DNA from: Streptomyces sp. 6-11-2
GTDB taxonomy: Bacteria; Actinomycetota; Actinomycetes; Streptomycetales; Streptomycetaceae
Length of the DNA: 64,000 bases
Assembly (NCBI RefSeq): GCF_006540305.1
Contig: NZ_BJOR01000001.1
Coordinates: forward strand, 7,874,001 to 7,938,000
Reading direction: 5' to 3'
The number at the start of each line of letters is the position of its first letter. The stretch's first letter is position 1. Shown here piece by piece: positions 16,992 to 24,778 of this stretch. Both the position numbers and the translations under genes were made by a program. The notes beneath the pieces were generated by a model that saw only the letters and a list, made by a program, of their open reading frames with translations, ran no database searches and was not told where the DNA came from.

Positions 16992-17333
16992 ATGAACGAG
17001 ATGACGACCGCCCTGCCGCTGATCATGCAGCGCTACTTCGACGCCGCCGACCGACACGACGGGAAAGCCCTGGCCGAGTGCTTTACCCAGGACGCGATAG
17101 TCCACGACGACGGCAAGACCTACACCGGCCGTCAAGAGATCCACCGCTGGCGCGAGGAGGACGCAACCACGTTCACCTACACCACACGGATCATCAGCGT
17201 GGAGCAGACCGCACCCGACCGCATCCATGCCCTGCTCCGCCTGGAAGGCGACTTTCCCGGCGGCACCGTCGACCTCCACCACCACTTCACGCTGCGCGAC
17301 GGCAGCATCGAGGAGCTGACCATCACTCCTTGA
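16992..17333 (+). CDS. NTF2-like (SnoaL-type) protein
   Basis: A 113-aa single-domain protein with the NTF2-like pattern: MQRYFDAADRHDGKALAECF helix, FTQDAIVHDDGKTYTG strand-turn, then HHHFTLRDGSIEELTI. An AAGGAAAG ribosome site precedes the ATG. The AlkC-like gene starts 54 bp after its stop, so they may be co-transcribed. Such proteins can be small hydrolases or binding modules; no function is implied. Confidence 0.85.
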   Translation: MNEMTTALPLIMQRYFDAADRHDGKALAECFTQDAIVHDDGKTYTGRQEIHRWREEDATTFTYTTRIISVEQTAPDRIHALLRLEGDFPGGTVDLHHHFTLRDGSIEELTITP

Positions 17334-17387
17334 CCAATCCGCTCCTTGAACCGCACCGCCCCCGTCGCGCCTTCCTCTGGAGGACCC

Positions 17388-18503
17388 GTGCCCACCGCCG
17401 ACGAACTGATCAGCCCCGACAGCATCCGCCGCCTGACGGCCGTCCTCCGCAACACTTCCCCCGCCGCCTCCCGCTGGCGCACTGTGGCCGACAGCGTAAC
17501 CACCCTCGGCCCGCTCTCCCTCAGCCAGCGGGCCAGGGCGGTCGGCGAGGCCCTCCTCGCCGACACCGGCCACGTCTACGCCCACCTCGCCCACGCGGTG
17601 CGAGCGGCCCTCACCAGCGAAGACCTCACCGGCTGGATGGTCTGGCCGCTGACCGAGGCCGTCGCCTCCGCGGCCACCGCCTCCCCTTCCGATGCGGACT
17701 TCGACGACGGACTCGACCTCCTCGCCCAGCTCACCCCCCGTCTCACCGCCGAGTTCGCGCTGCGGACCTTCCTCAACACCGACCCGGCCCGCACTCTGGC
17801 CACCGCAACAACCTGGACCGACTCCCCCGACCCCGCGGTGCGCCGGCTGGCCAGCGAGGGCACCCGCCCCAAACTCCCCTGGGCCCGCCAGGTCCCCGAG
17901 CTGACCCGCAACCCCGCAGCCACCCTCCCCCTGCTGGACCGGCTGCACGCCGACACCTCCGACAACGTGCGCCGCTCGGTCGCCAACCACCTCAACGACA
18001 TCTCCCGCCTCGACCCCGACCTCGCCACCACCCAAGCCGCCCACTGGACGCACGGCCCCGCGTCGACCACCCCCGCCCTGATCCGCCACGCCATGCGCAC
18101 CCTCGTCAAACAGGGCAACCCCGCGGCGCTGGAACTGGTCGGCTTCCACGGCGACCGCGCCGACCTCAAGGTGGATGGCCCCCGCCTGGAGCGAACCGAC
18201 ATCCCCCTGGGCAGCGCTCTCGACTTCACCGCTCGCATCACGAACATCTCGAACAAGCCGGTCACCCTGGCCATCGACTACGTCATCCACCACAAGAAGG
18301 CCAACGGCAAGCAGACCCCCAAAGTCTTCAAACTCGCCAAGCGCACCGTGCCCCCCGGCGAGACGACCGAGTTGTGGCGCAGCCACTCCTTCCGCCCCAT
18401 CAACACACGCCCCTACTACCCGGGTGCCCATGCCGTCCAGCTCCAGGTCAACGGCTACCACTACAACACGGTGCCCTTCGTGCTCACACCATCCGCCGGA
18501 TAG
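17388..18503 (+). CDS. DNA alkylation repair protein, AlkC-like HEAT plus Ig-like domain
   Basis: About 371 aa. Residues ~1-240 are HEAT-type helices including DNVRRSVANHLNDISRLDP, the signature of AlkC/AlkD DNA glycosylases that excise alkylated bases without base flipping. Residues ~260-371 form the Ig-like C-terminal domain of AlkC (TLAIDYVIHHKKANGKQTPK, ELWRSHSFRPINTRPYYPG). The GTG at 17388 is preferred because TGGAGGA lies just upstream; 17346 is an in-frame alternative. A 17-bp hairpin closes the unit. Confidence 0.88.
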   Translation: MPTADELISPDSIRRLTAVLRNTSPAASRWRTVADSVTTLGPLSLSQRARAVGEALLADTGHVYAHLAHAVRAALTSEDLTGWMVWPLTEAVASAATASPSDADFDDGLDLLAQLTPRLTAEFALRTFLNTDPARTLATATTWTDSPDPAVRRLASEGTRPKLPWARQVPELTRNPAATLPLLDRLHADTSDNVRRSVANHLNDISRLDPDLATTQAAHWTHGPASTTPALIRHAMRTLVKQGNPAALELVGFHGDRADLKVDGPRLERTDIPLGSALDFTARITNISNKPVTLAIDYVIHHKKANGKQTPKVFKLAKRTVPPGETTELWRSHSFRPINTRPYYPGAHAVQLQVNGYHYNTVPFVLTPSAG

Positions 18504-18523
18504 TCCCCGCGTCAATCACGCGA

Positions 18524-18559
18524 GTCGGCGTCGGCTGAACTTGTTCAGCCGACGCCGAC
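18524..18559 (+). terminator. Strong hairpin terminator after AlkC-like gene
   Basis: Perfect 17-bp stem (18524-18540 against 18543-18559) with a 2-base loop, 20 bp past the stop. Confidence 0.8.
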
Positions 18560-18800
18560 ACCTTCTTCCGTCCCCGCAGCCGCCGACGCAGGCGCCGCTG
18601 TCTGGCCGGGTGCCGGCTCGGCATGCCGGTGCTGGCCGGATGCTTCGCGGGCCGTAGGCGTGGGCAAGCCGACGGCGGCCGTACGGCCTGCCTTGGGGGA
18701 GACCGTCTGGGGACCGGGCCCGGACCCGGTAGGGGCGATGTCACAGGCGGCGGTTACGTTGCAGCCCAGCACGTACGCGAGCGGGAACAGGGGAGCGGCA

Positions 18801-20099
18801 ATGGTGGTCGAGGTGGGGTACGCGCAGGCGTGGGACCTGGAGGCCCGCGTGGCCTGGCGGCCAATATCCGTGGGGGAGGCCCGTGAGCGGGACACCGCCG
18901 GGCTTCCGTACGTGGTGGTGTACCGGGAGGCGGGCCGGGAGGCTCCGCTGGAGGTCCGACTCGTCTCCTGGCGGGACCACTATGTCGGGCTGTGGGTCTA
19001 CGACACTCAGGGTCGCCGTACCTACGACCTGGACATGCGGCTGCTGGACGACCCGGTGCGGTTGCTGCGCCGGTGCACCGTCGGCTGGAACTACATCGGC
19101 CCGGAGATGGCGGAATTCGACGAGGCGTGTCCGCGCATCACCGTAGAGCTCTTCCCTGACGGGAGGGGCCGGCGGACGGAGGAGTCCCAGGGCAAGGGCG
19201 GGGGCTCGTACGTCACCGTGCCCGGGGTCCGCGACGACGAGCGCTGGACGGACCGGCCTGTCTTCGGGGAGTGGCCGCTGCTCTCGGCCCAGGTCCACGG
19301 GTTCACGGAGCCGCCGGTCTTCGAGATCACCGAGGTGGCCGTGGCGGCCGGCGACGGTAGCGGGCTCGCGCCCGCCACCTGCTGGCGTCCGCCCCGACCC
19401 GCGCAGCCCGGGCCGATCGGTGAGCTGTTCCGGCCCGGGGTGCGCGTGACCGACGGGTACCACCCCGAGATGACGGTCGTGGAGCCGCGTCGGACCGGAT
19501 CCCTGCGCGTGCCCAGCGGGCTGCTGGCCGTCTCCGGCCCTGACAGCGACGACGGCGACGGGCCGCACATCACGGTCCCCGTCCCGCCGGGGGAGTACGT
19601 ATTGGAGGAGGCGCAGGCCCGCCACACCTACCACTGCGAGTGGGAGGGGAGCGAGGTCACGCGTACGGACACCATGGCCGTCCGCGTGCTCATCAGCGAG
19701 AGCCCCGCCGCGACCTGGGAGATGGCCCGCCGCTCCGACGACGACCCCCGACTGCTCCGGGAGAACGAGATCTTCGGCTTCGACACCGACGGCGCCACCG
19801 GCTGCTTCGCCGATGCCGGGGCTTGGGAGCCGCTCCTGGCGCTCTTCGAGAAAGGGCTGATCCAGGGAGACCCGGACCTGGACCCGGACGTGTACGAGGT
19901 CATCAGCGACTCCATGTACCTGTTGCGCACCCGGGACCAGGCCTCCGGAGGCGAGCTGGCGGCCTTCGCGACGACGGGGGACGGCACCTATCCCGTCTGG
20001 GTCGGCCGTTCCGAGGCCGGCGAAGTGGTCGGGGTCGTGGTGCTGGTGGAGGGGATGCCCGAGCTGCTCCCAGAGAGCGGAGCCACCGCCGGTGCCTGA
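18801..20099 (+). CDS. DUF4241-domain protein
   Basis: A 432-aa soluble protein. The C-terminal half shows the DUF4241 pattern: FGFDTDGATGCFADAGAW, then DGTYPVWVGRSEAGEVVGVV. The N-terminal half (EARERDTAGLPYVVVYREAG, RTYDLDMRLLDD) is a separate beta-rich domain. I chose the ATG at 18801 behind GGGGAG; the frame opens at 18660 but that part overlaps promoter space. Its stop overlaps a short frame that resembles its own N terminus. Function unknown; DUF4241 proteins are often found near toxin-immunity genes. Confidence 0.8.
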   Translation: MVVEVGYAQAWDLEARVAWRPISVGEARERDTAGLPYVVVYREAGREAPLEVRLVSWRDHYVGLWVYDTQGRRTYDLDMRLLDDPVRLLRRCTVGWNYIGPEMAEFDEACPRITVELFPDGRGRRTEESQGKGGGSYVTVPGVRDDERWTDRPVFGEWPLLSAQVHGFTEPPVFEITEVAVAAGDGSGLAPATCWRPPRPAQPGPIGELFRPGVRVTDGYHPEMTVVEPRRTGSLRVPSGLLAVSGPDSDDGDGPHITVPVPPGEYVLEEAQARHTYHCEWEGSEVTRTDTMAVRVLISESPAATWEMARRSDDDPRLLRENEIFGFDTDGATGCFADAGAWEPLLALFEKGLIQGDPDLDPDVYEVISDSMYLLRTRDQASGGELAAFATTGDGTYPVWVGRSEAGEVVGVVVLVEGMPELLPESGATAGA

Positions 20100-20262
20100 C
20101 GCGACTCACGCGGAGTTCTGGGACCCGGCGTCCCGTACCGCCGGGCGGGACCTGTCCCGCCCCGGTAAGGCGCGGGCGCGGGACACAGCCGGCCTCCCGT
20201 ACGCGGTGACGTGTGCCTGTTCTCGGGGGGCGGGTCGGGTGCGGCCGGAGATGAGTCGGTAG
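20092..20262 (+). pseudogene. Truncated paralogue of the upstream DUF4241 N terminus
   Basis: A GTG-started 56-codon frame overlapping the DUF4241 stop by 8 bp. It reads FWDPASRTAGRDLSRPGKAR then ARDTAGLPYAV, close to AWDLEARVAWRPISV and ERDTAGLPYVV in the upstream gene. It then turns to low-complexity sequence and stops. Probably a second tandem family member lost by deletion. Confidence 0.5.
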
Positions 20263-20718
20263 TCACCGGTGTGCACGAACATCGCCGTGTCCTGGGTGCC
20301 GATGACGCACGGGGGGCGCCTTGTCGCGGGCTACCGGGCGCCGTGTTCGCGGGTCGGGATCAGCGCCCCCGAGTGCACCATGAAGCCGCGTGGCTGGCTG
20401 CGGCGCCCGGCTCTCAACTGCCCGCGATCTTGCTCGGTCGCCCATGGGTGTCCGTCACGGCCTGACGGCTGACGCGCCGAGGTGGACGATGCGCTCTGGC
20501 GGTTTGTCGTTGTGTCCATCGAAGCGCTTCGGTACGCCCGGAGGGAGGGCTGGGGGTTGGCGCGCGGAACATCGCTGCGTACGCGTCGGGGCCGTACGCC
20601 CTTCGGCACATGAAGCCGCGAACCGGACGGCCGCCGGCGACTACCAGCGCCAGGCGGAGGGAGGTCCGGATGGATCAGGCTCTTATGCCACCGCGAGCCG
20701 GTGGCTATTCTTGCAACC
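20263..20718. other. Gene-poor stretch with possible minus-strand coding traces
   Basis: Only fragments read like protein on the minus strand (for example CVIGTQDTAMFVHTGDYRLI near 20280-20310, and GFMVHSGALIPTREHGA near 20340-20390), separated by a stop. No start, family or length supports a gene. A TATTCT box at 20706-20711, 7 bp before the antitoxin ATG, suggests a nearly leaderless promoter. Confidence 0.35.
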
Positions 20719-20916
20719 ATGTCTGTCACCACTATGACCCTGCGCATCCCCGACGAACTCGCCCCCTCGATCAGGGCGGCCGCCGCGGAGGCGGGCATGA
20801 GCGTCAACGCGTACGTCGTGCGCGCTGCCCGCCGCTCCGCCACCCTCGACGCCGCGCGGCATCTAGCCGCGCTCGGCCTCGGCGACGACCTGGCGGGCGA
20901 GGGCGACACCCTGTGA
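20719..20916 (+). CDS. Ribbon-helix-helix antitoxin
   Basis: A 65-aa protein: MSVTTMTLRIPDELAPSIRA beta-strand/helix and EAGMSVNAYVVRAARRSA second helix form an RHH DNA-binding domain; the acidic tail GDDLAGEGDTL should bind and block the toxin. The toxin start overlaps its stop (GTGA). Expected to autoregulate the operon. The usual start is the second in-frame ATG (20719); an earlier GTG lies at 20701. Confidence 0.85.
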   Translation: MSVTTMTLRIPDELAPSIRAAAAEAGMSVNAYVVRAARRSATLDAARHLAALGLGDDLAGEGDTL

Positions 20917-21209
20917 AGCGTGGTGAGATCTGGGCCCTCGCCGATGGCCGCAACGTTCTGATCATCAGCCTGACCGGCCTGGAAGAGTCCTACGGCGCTC
21001 TCCTCGTGATCGTGCTGCACGAGAACGGCCGGTACCCCGACACGGCCATGTCGGTGGTGATCGGCGATCCGATCCCCTGCACCGCGGTCGCCGTCAACAT
21101 CACACAACTGCGGGTCAACCGGTTCGATGGAGCAAAACTCCTCGGCCCCGTCGACGCTGCGGCCATGGCCCGGGTGGACCAGGCCCTGCGCGCCGTCCAA
21201 GACCTCTAG
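20913..21209 (+). CDS. PemK/MazF-like toxin
   Basis: A 98-aa protein beginning MKRGEIWALADGRNVLIISL, the first beta strands of the MazF/PemK endoribonuclease fold, with the VVIGDPIPCTAVAVNI strand and C-terminal LLGPVDAAAMARVDQAL helix. The canonical Arg-Pro after the first strand is changed, so catalytic strength is uncertain. Translationally coupled to the RHH antitoxin, forming a type II toxin-antitoxin module. Confidence 0.8.
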   Translation: MKRGEIWALADGRNVLIISLTGLEESYGALLVIVLHENGRYPDTAMSVVIGDPIPCTAVAVNITQLRVNRFDGAKLLGPVDAAAMARVDQALRAVQDL

Positions 21210-21254
21210 CCCCGAAAAGCCGGGCGGCAGGCCGAGCTGCCGGCCAGAGGCGCT

Positions 21255-22103
21255 CTACCGGCGGACCGCCGAGATCAGGCCGCCGGGACGCTCCTCGCGT
21301 TGCGGCGGGGTGCTGATCGGGCGGCCGTAGGCGGCAGCGCGCTGGCGCAGGGTGTGGCTGTCGGCCTCCCAGCCGTGCCCGGCCAGCCAGCCCACCGGGT
21401 CGTTGGGCATCTCCGAGACCCACATGGACGCCGCCGATCCCGGCACGGAGTTCGCGCCGAAGCGCTCGATCACGCCGCGCGAGCCCAACGTCAGCCCCAT
21501 CCGACTGCCTGCCGCCGACTGTGCGCTGATCCGTGCCAGCAGCAGGTCCACCGCGTCCTCGGGCAGATAGATCAGTAGTCCTTCGGCGATCCACGCGGTC
21601 GGCACGGTCGGGTCGTGCCCTGCGGCGGTCAGCGCGCCTGGCCAGTCCTCACGCAGATCCACGGCGACGGTGATCCGCTCGCAGCGTGCGACGGCCCGCT
21701 CCTGGCGAAGCACCGAAGCCTTGAAGTCCAGTGGGGCGGCGGTGTCGACCTCGAACAGCCGGGTGCCCTCGGGCCAGTCGATCCGGAAGGCCCGGCTGTC
21801 CATGCCGGCGCCGAGCAGCACGACCTGCCGGACCCCGGACGCGGAGGCCTGCTGCAACAGGTCGTCGAGGAACTTCGTCCTGATGACGATGGAGTACGAC
21901 ACGGCCAGTCGGCGGCGCCGTGCGGCCTCGTCATCGGGCTGCGGCGAGGAGGGCCACAGGCCGCCGGCGGTGGCGAAGGCCTGTGCCAGTGGGTCGCGGA
22001 ACAGCGCGTTCTCCCGCTGGGTCTCCAGCGCCCGCACCCTGGCCACCCCCACCGCCGTGGCCCACACTCCCGACGGCTGCACCCGCTCCTGCTCATCAGT
22101 CAC
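21255..22103 (-). CDS. Class I SAM-dependent methyltransferase (LCM/TIGR00027-like)
   Basis: A 282-aa methyltransferase of the family that resembles leucine carboxyl methyltransferase and is expanded in actinobacteria. SAM-binding motif VVLLGAGMDSRAFRIDWP, acidic loop FEVDTAAPLDFK, and post-loop AWIAEGLLIYLPEDAVD are clear. The N-terminal VWATAVGVARVRALE helix is also typical. The IS630 element begins 12 bp upstream of its start, so its native promoter may be displaced. Substrate unknown. Confidence 0.9.
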   Translation of the reverse strand: MTDEQERVQPSGVWATAVGVARVRALETQRENALFRDPLAQAFATAGGLWPSSPQPDDEAARRRRLAVSYSIVIRTKFLDDLLQQASASGVRQVVLLGAGMDSRAFRIDWPEGTRLFEVDTAAPLDFKASVLRQERAVARCERITVAVDLREDWPGALTAAGHDPTVPTAWIAEGLLIYLPEDAVDLLLARISAQSAAGSRMGLTLGSRGVIERFGANSVPGSAASMWVSEMPNDPVGWLAGHGWEADSHTLRQRAAAYGRPISTPPQREERPGGLISAVRR

Positions 22104-22115
22104 CGTGCCAGCCTA

Positions 22116-23536
22116 GTGTGATGCGCCCGAAATCACAACCTTAAGTCTCTCGCTGGTTCTCGGTGGCTGGCGGAGTGACCTTGGTGAGGTAGTCGGCGAG
22201 GGAGTTGAGGATCTCGTCGGCGGTCTTGGTCCAGGTGAAGGGCCTGGGGTTCTCGTTCCATGAGTCGATCCAGGCCCTGATGTCTTGCTCCAGTGCCTTC
22301 ACGGAGGTGTGCACGCCGCGGCGGATGAGCTTGTCCGTCAGCAGGCCGAACCACCGCTCGACCTGGTTCATCCACGAGGAGCCGGTGGGGGTGAAGTGGA
22401 CGTGGAAGCGGGGGTGTTTTCCGAGCCACGTCTTGATCTCGGCGGTGTTGTGGGTGGCGTAATTGTCACAGACCAGGTGGACGTCGAGGCTGGCGGGCAC
22501 GGCCTTGTCGATCGTGACAAGGAACTTCTTGAACTCGATGGCCCGGTGACGGCGGTGCAGCTCCGATATGACGCTGCCATCGGCGATGTTGAAGGCAGCG
22601 AACAGACTGGTGATGCCGTGGCGGTAGTAATCGTGGGTGCGCCGCTCGGGCATGCCCGGCATCATCGGCAGCACCGGCTGAGACCGGTCCAGCGCCTGGA
22701 TTTGGCTCTTCTCGTCCACGCACAGCACTACCGCTTTCTCGGGCGGATGGTGATACAGGCCGACGACGTCGACGACCTTCGCGATGAACTGCGGGTCGGT
22801 GGAGAGCTTGAACGCGTCCTGGAGATGAGGCTTGAGGTCGAACCTCTTCCAGATCCGCCCGATGGTGGACTTCGACAGCCCAGAGTGCTTCGCCATCGAG
22901 GCCCGCGACCAGTGCGTGTCCTTGCCCGGGGTGGACTCCAACGTCGCCGTGAGCACATCCTCGACCTGGTCCAGCAGAATCGAGGGCGGCCTGCCGGGAC
23001 GCGGCTCATCGCTCAGCCCGTCCAGCCTCAAGCGGATGAACCTCGACCGCCAGCGGTTAACCGTTCCGTGCGACACACCGAGTTCGGCGGCGACCTCCTT
23101 GTTCGACCCGCCTTCCGCGCACCGCAGCACGATCCTCGCCCGCAGCGCCAGGAACTGCGCGGTCTTGGCCCGCCGCGCCCAGCGCGTCAGCTCTGCCCGC
23201 TCGGCCTCGGAAAGCACCAGCTCCGGCTTGCGCCGGCCCGGCCGCGGCTCGTCCACCAGGCCAGCCATCCGCCGGGCTACGAATCGCGAGCGCCACTTGC
23301 GCACTGTCTCCGTGGATACCCCGAAGTCCGCTGCTACACCGGTATTTGAGACACCTTCCGCACAGGCCAGAATGATCCGGGCCCGCTCCGCCACACGGGC
23401 CGACACCGCGCCACCCGCCCAACGTGCCAACTCCGCACGCTCCTCGGCAGACAGCACGACTTCGACTGCACGAGGACCCCGAGACGCCATGAAATTAGCC
23501 TACAGACTTAGAGCCACCATTTCAGGCGCATCACAC
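22116..23536 (-). mobile_element. IS630-family insertion sequence, apparently intact
   Basis: Both ends read GTGTGATGCGCC(C/T)GAAAT in inverted orientation (22116 onward; complement ending 23536), with a second matching block (TTAAGTCT/CTAAGTCT) inside each end. TA dinucleotides flank it at 22114-22115 and 23537-23538, as expected for IS630 target duplication. It holds one full-length transposase gene. The right TA is also the edge of the next IS630-like element. Confidence 0.85.
22141..23490 (-). CDS. IS630-family transposase with duplicated HTH module
   Basis: DDE transposase of 449 aa, about 80-90 residues longer than usual. The extra length is a second copy of the N-terminal HTH: residues 11-86 (VVLSAEERAEL ... 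DEPRPGR) and 90-167 (LVLSEAERAEL ... DEPRPGRPPS) are paralogous. The catalytic part has VLCVDEKSQIQALDR (Asp), HLVCDNYATHNT (Asp) and WMNQVERWFG (Glu), all intact. It mobilises the surrounding element. Confidence 0.95.
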   Translation of the reverse strand: MASRGPRAVEVVLSAEERAELARWAGGAVSARVAERARIILACAEGVSNTGVAADFGVSTETVRKWRSRFVARRMAGLVDEPRPGRRKPELVLSEAERAELTRWARRAKTAQFLALRARIVLRCAEGGSNKEVAAELGVSHGTVNRWRSRFIRLRLDGLSDEPRPGRPPSILLDQVEDVLTATLESTPGKDTHWSRASMAKHSGLSKSTIGRIWKRFDLKPHLQDAFKLSTDPQFIAKVVDVVGLYHHPPEKAVVLCVDEKSQIQALDRSQPVLPMMPGMPERRTHDYYRHGITSLFAAFNIADGSVISELHRRHRAIEFKKFLVTIDKAVPASLDVHLVCDNYATHNTAEIKTWLGKHPRFHVHFTPTGSSWMNQVERWFGLLTDKLIRRGVHTSVKALEQDIRAWIDSWNENPRPFTWTKTADEILNSLADYLTKVTPPATENQRET

Positions 23537-23538
23537 TA

Positions 23539-24656
23539 GTGTCCTGCGACGTCCTGAAATCCGTCGGCAGAAGTGGGCGAGGGATTCGAGGATCTCTTCG
23601 GTGGTCTTCATCCAGATGAACGGCTTGGGGTCCTCGTTCCAGTTCTTGATCCGGCGGCGGATGTCGGCTTCGAGGGCCTGGACGTTCTTGTGTGCGCCGC
23701 GGCGGATCTTCTGGTCGGCCAGGAACCCGAATCACGGCTCGACCTGGTTGATCCACGAGGACCCGGTCGGGGTGAAGTGCATGTGAAAGCGGGGGTGTTT
23801 GGCCAGCCACGTCCTGATCGTGGGTGTCTTGTGGGTGCCGTAGTTGTCGCAGATCAGGTGGATCTGCAGGTGTGCGGGCACCTCCTTGTCGATCCGGATC
23901 AGGAACTTCTTGAACTCCGCCGCCCTGTGCTGGCGGTGCAGGGCGCTGATGACTTCGCCGGTGGCGACGTCGAACGCGGCGAACAAGGTGGTCAGCCCGT
24001 TGCGGACGTAGTCGTGGGTGCGCCGCTCGGGCATGTTCGGCATCATCGGCAGTACCGGCTGTGAGCGGTCCAGGGCCTGGACCTGGGACTTCTCGTCCAC
24101 CGAGAGGACCACCGCGCCCTCGGGCGGGTTGAAGTACAGCCCGACGACGTCGTAGACCTTGTCCACGAAGAACGGGTCCGTGGACAGCTTGAAGGTGTCC
24201 GTCAGGTGCGGCTTGAGCTTTCCGCCAGATCCGGCTGACGGTGGACTTGGACGGACCGCTGTGCTCGGCCATCGACTTCCGCGACCAGTGCGTGGCGTTC
24301 TTCGGGATCTCCTCCAGCGTGGCGGTCACGACCGCTTCGACTTGGTCGACACCGATGGTGGGCGGTCGGCCCGGCCGGGGCTCGTCGGCCAGGCCGTCCA
24401 GCCGCTCGGCGAGGAACCGCCGGCGCCACTTGCGCACAGTGTCCGCGGAGATCCGCAGGTTGCGGGCCACTTCGACGATGGGTGGGACGTCGGGTCCGGC
24501 GCACGTCAGCACGATCCGCGCCCGTAACGCGAGCGCCTGGGCAGAGTTCGCCCGCCTCGTCCAGCGTTCCAGCACAGCACCCTCGTCATCGCTCAGCAGC
24601 AGCGGTTCCAGCTTCGGACCACGACGCGGCACCGGCACCCCGGAAGAAGAACTCAT
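23539..24656 (-). pseudogene. Broken IS630-type transposase
   Basis: Starts at 24656 (MSSSSGVPVPRRGPKLEPLL) with a single HTH (NLRISADTVRKWRRRFLAER). A frameshift near 24226 separates SRIWRKAQAAP from the continuing frame LKPHLTDTFKLSTDP. That frame has VVLSVDEKSQVQALDR and HLICDNYGTHKT. The catalytic Glu region is hit by a nonsense change: INQVEP then TGA at 23732-23734, where the intact relative has QVERWFG. Non-functional without suppression. Confidence 0.85.
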
Positions 24657-24691
24657 GCCTGACCTAACGACGGATTTCAGGCGCAGGACAG
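23539..24691 (-). mobile_element. Decayed IS630-like element abutting the intact one
   Basis: Terminal repeats GTGTCCTGCG...TCCTGAAATCCGTCG at the left and CTGTCCTGCGCCTGAAATCC at the right end (read inward), with flanking TA at 23537-23538 and 24692-24693. The left end carries a small extra insertion. The transposase inside is broken. Its left TA is shared with the right TA of the intact IS630. Confidence 0.7.
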
Positions 24692-24778
24692 TAGTCCCCC
24701 CAAGGAGTTGGCGTGACAGTCCACCGGTAAACGGGCCGTGGCATGGTGGCCGGTGCTCCTGGCGGCTTCCAGGGGGTG

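Noticed and set aside
16845..18515. 556-codon Gly/Val-rich minus-strand frame
   Set aside because: It mirrors the AlkC-like and NTF2-like genes; composition is low complexity.
18545..18895. 116-codon minus-strand frame over the AlkC terminator
   Set aside because: It reads across a strong terminator and has low-complexity Ala/Pro/Thr composition.
20331..21200. 289-codon minus-strand frame
   Set aside because: Antisense to the clear RHH/PemK toxin-antitoxin pair.
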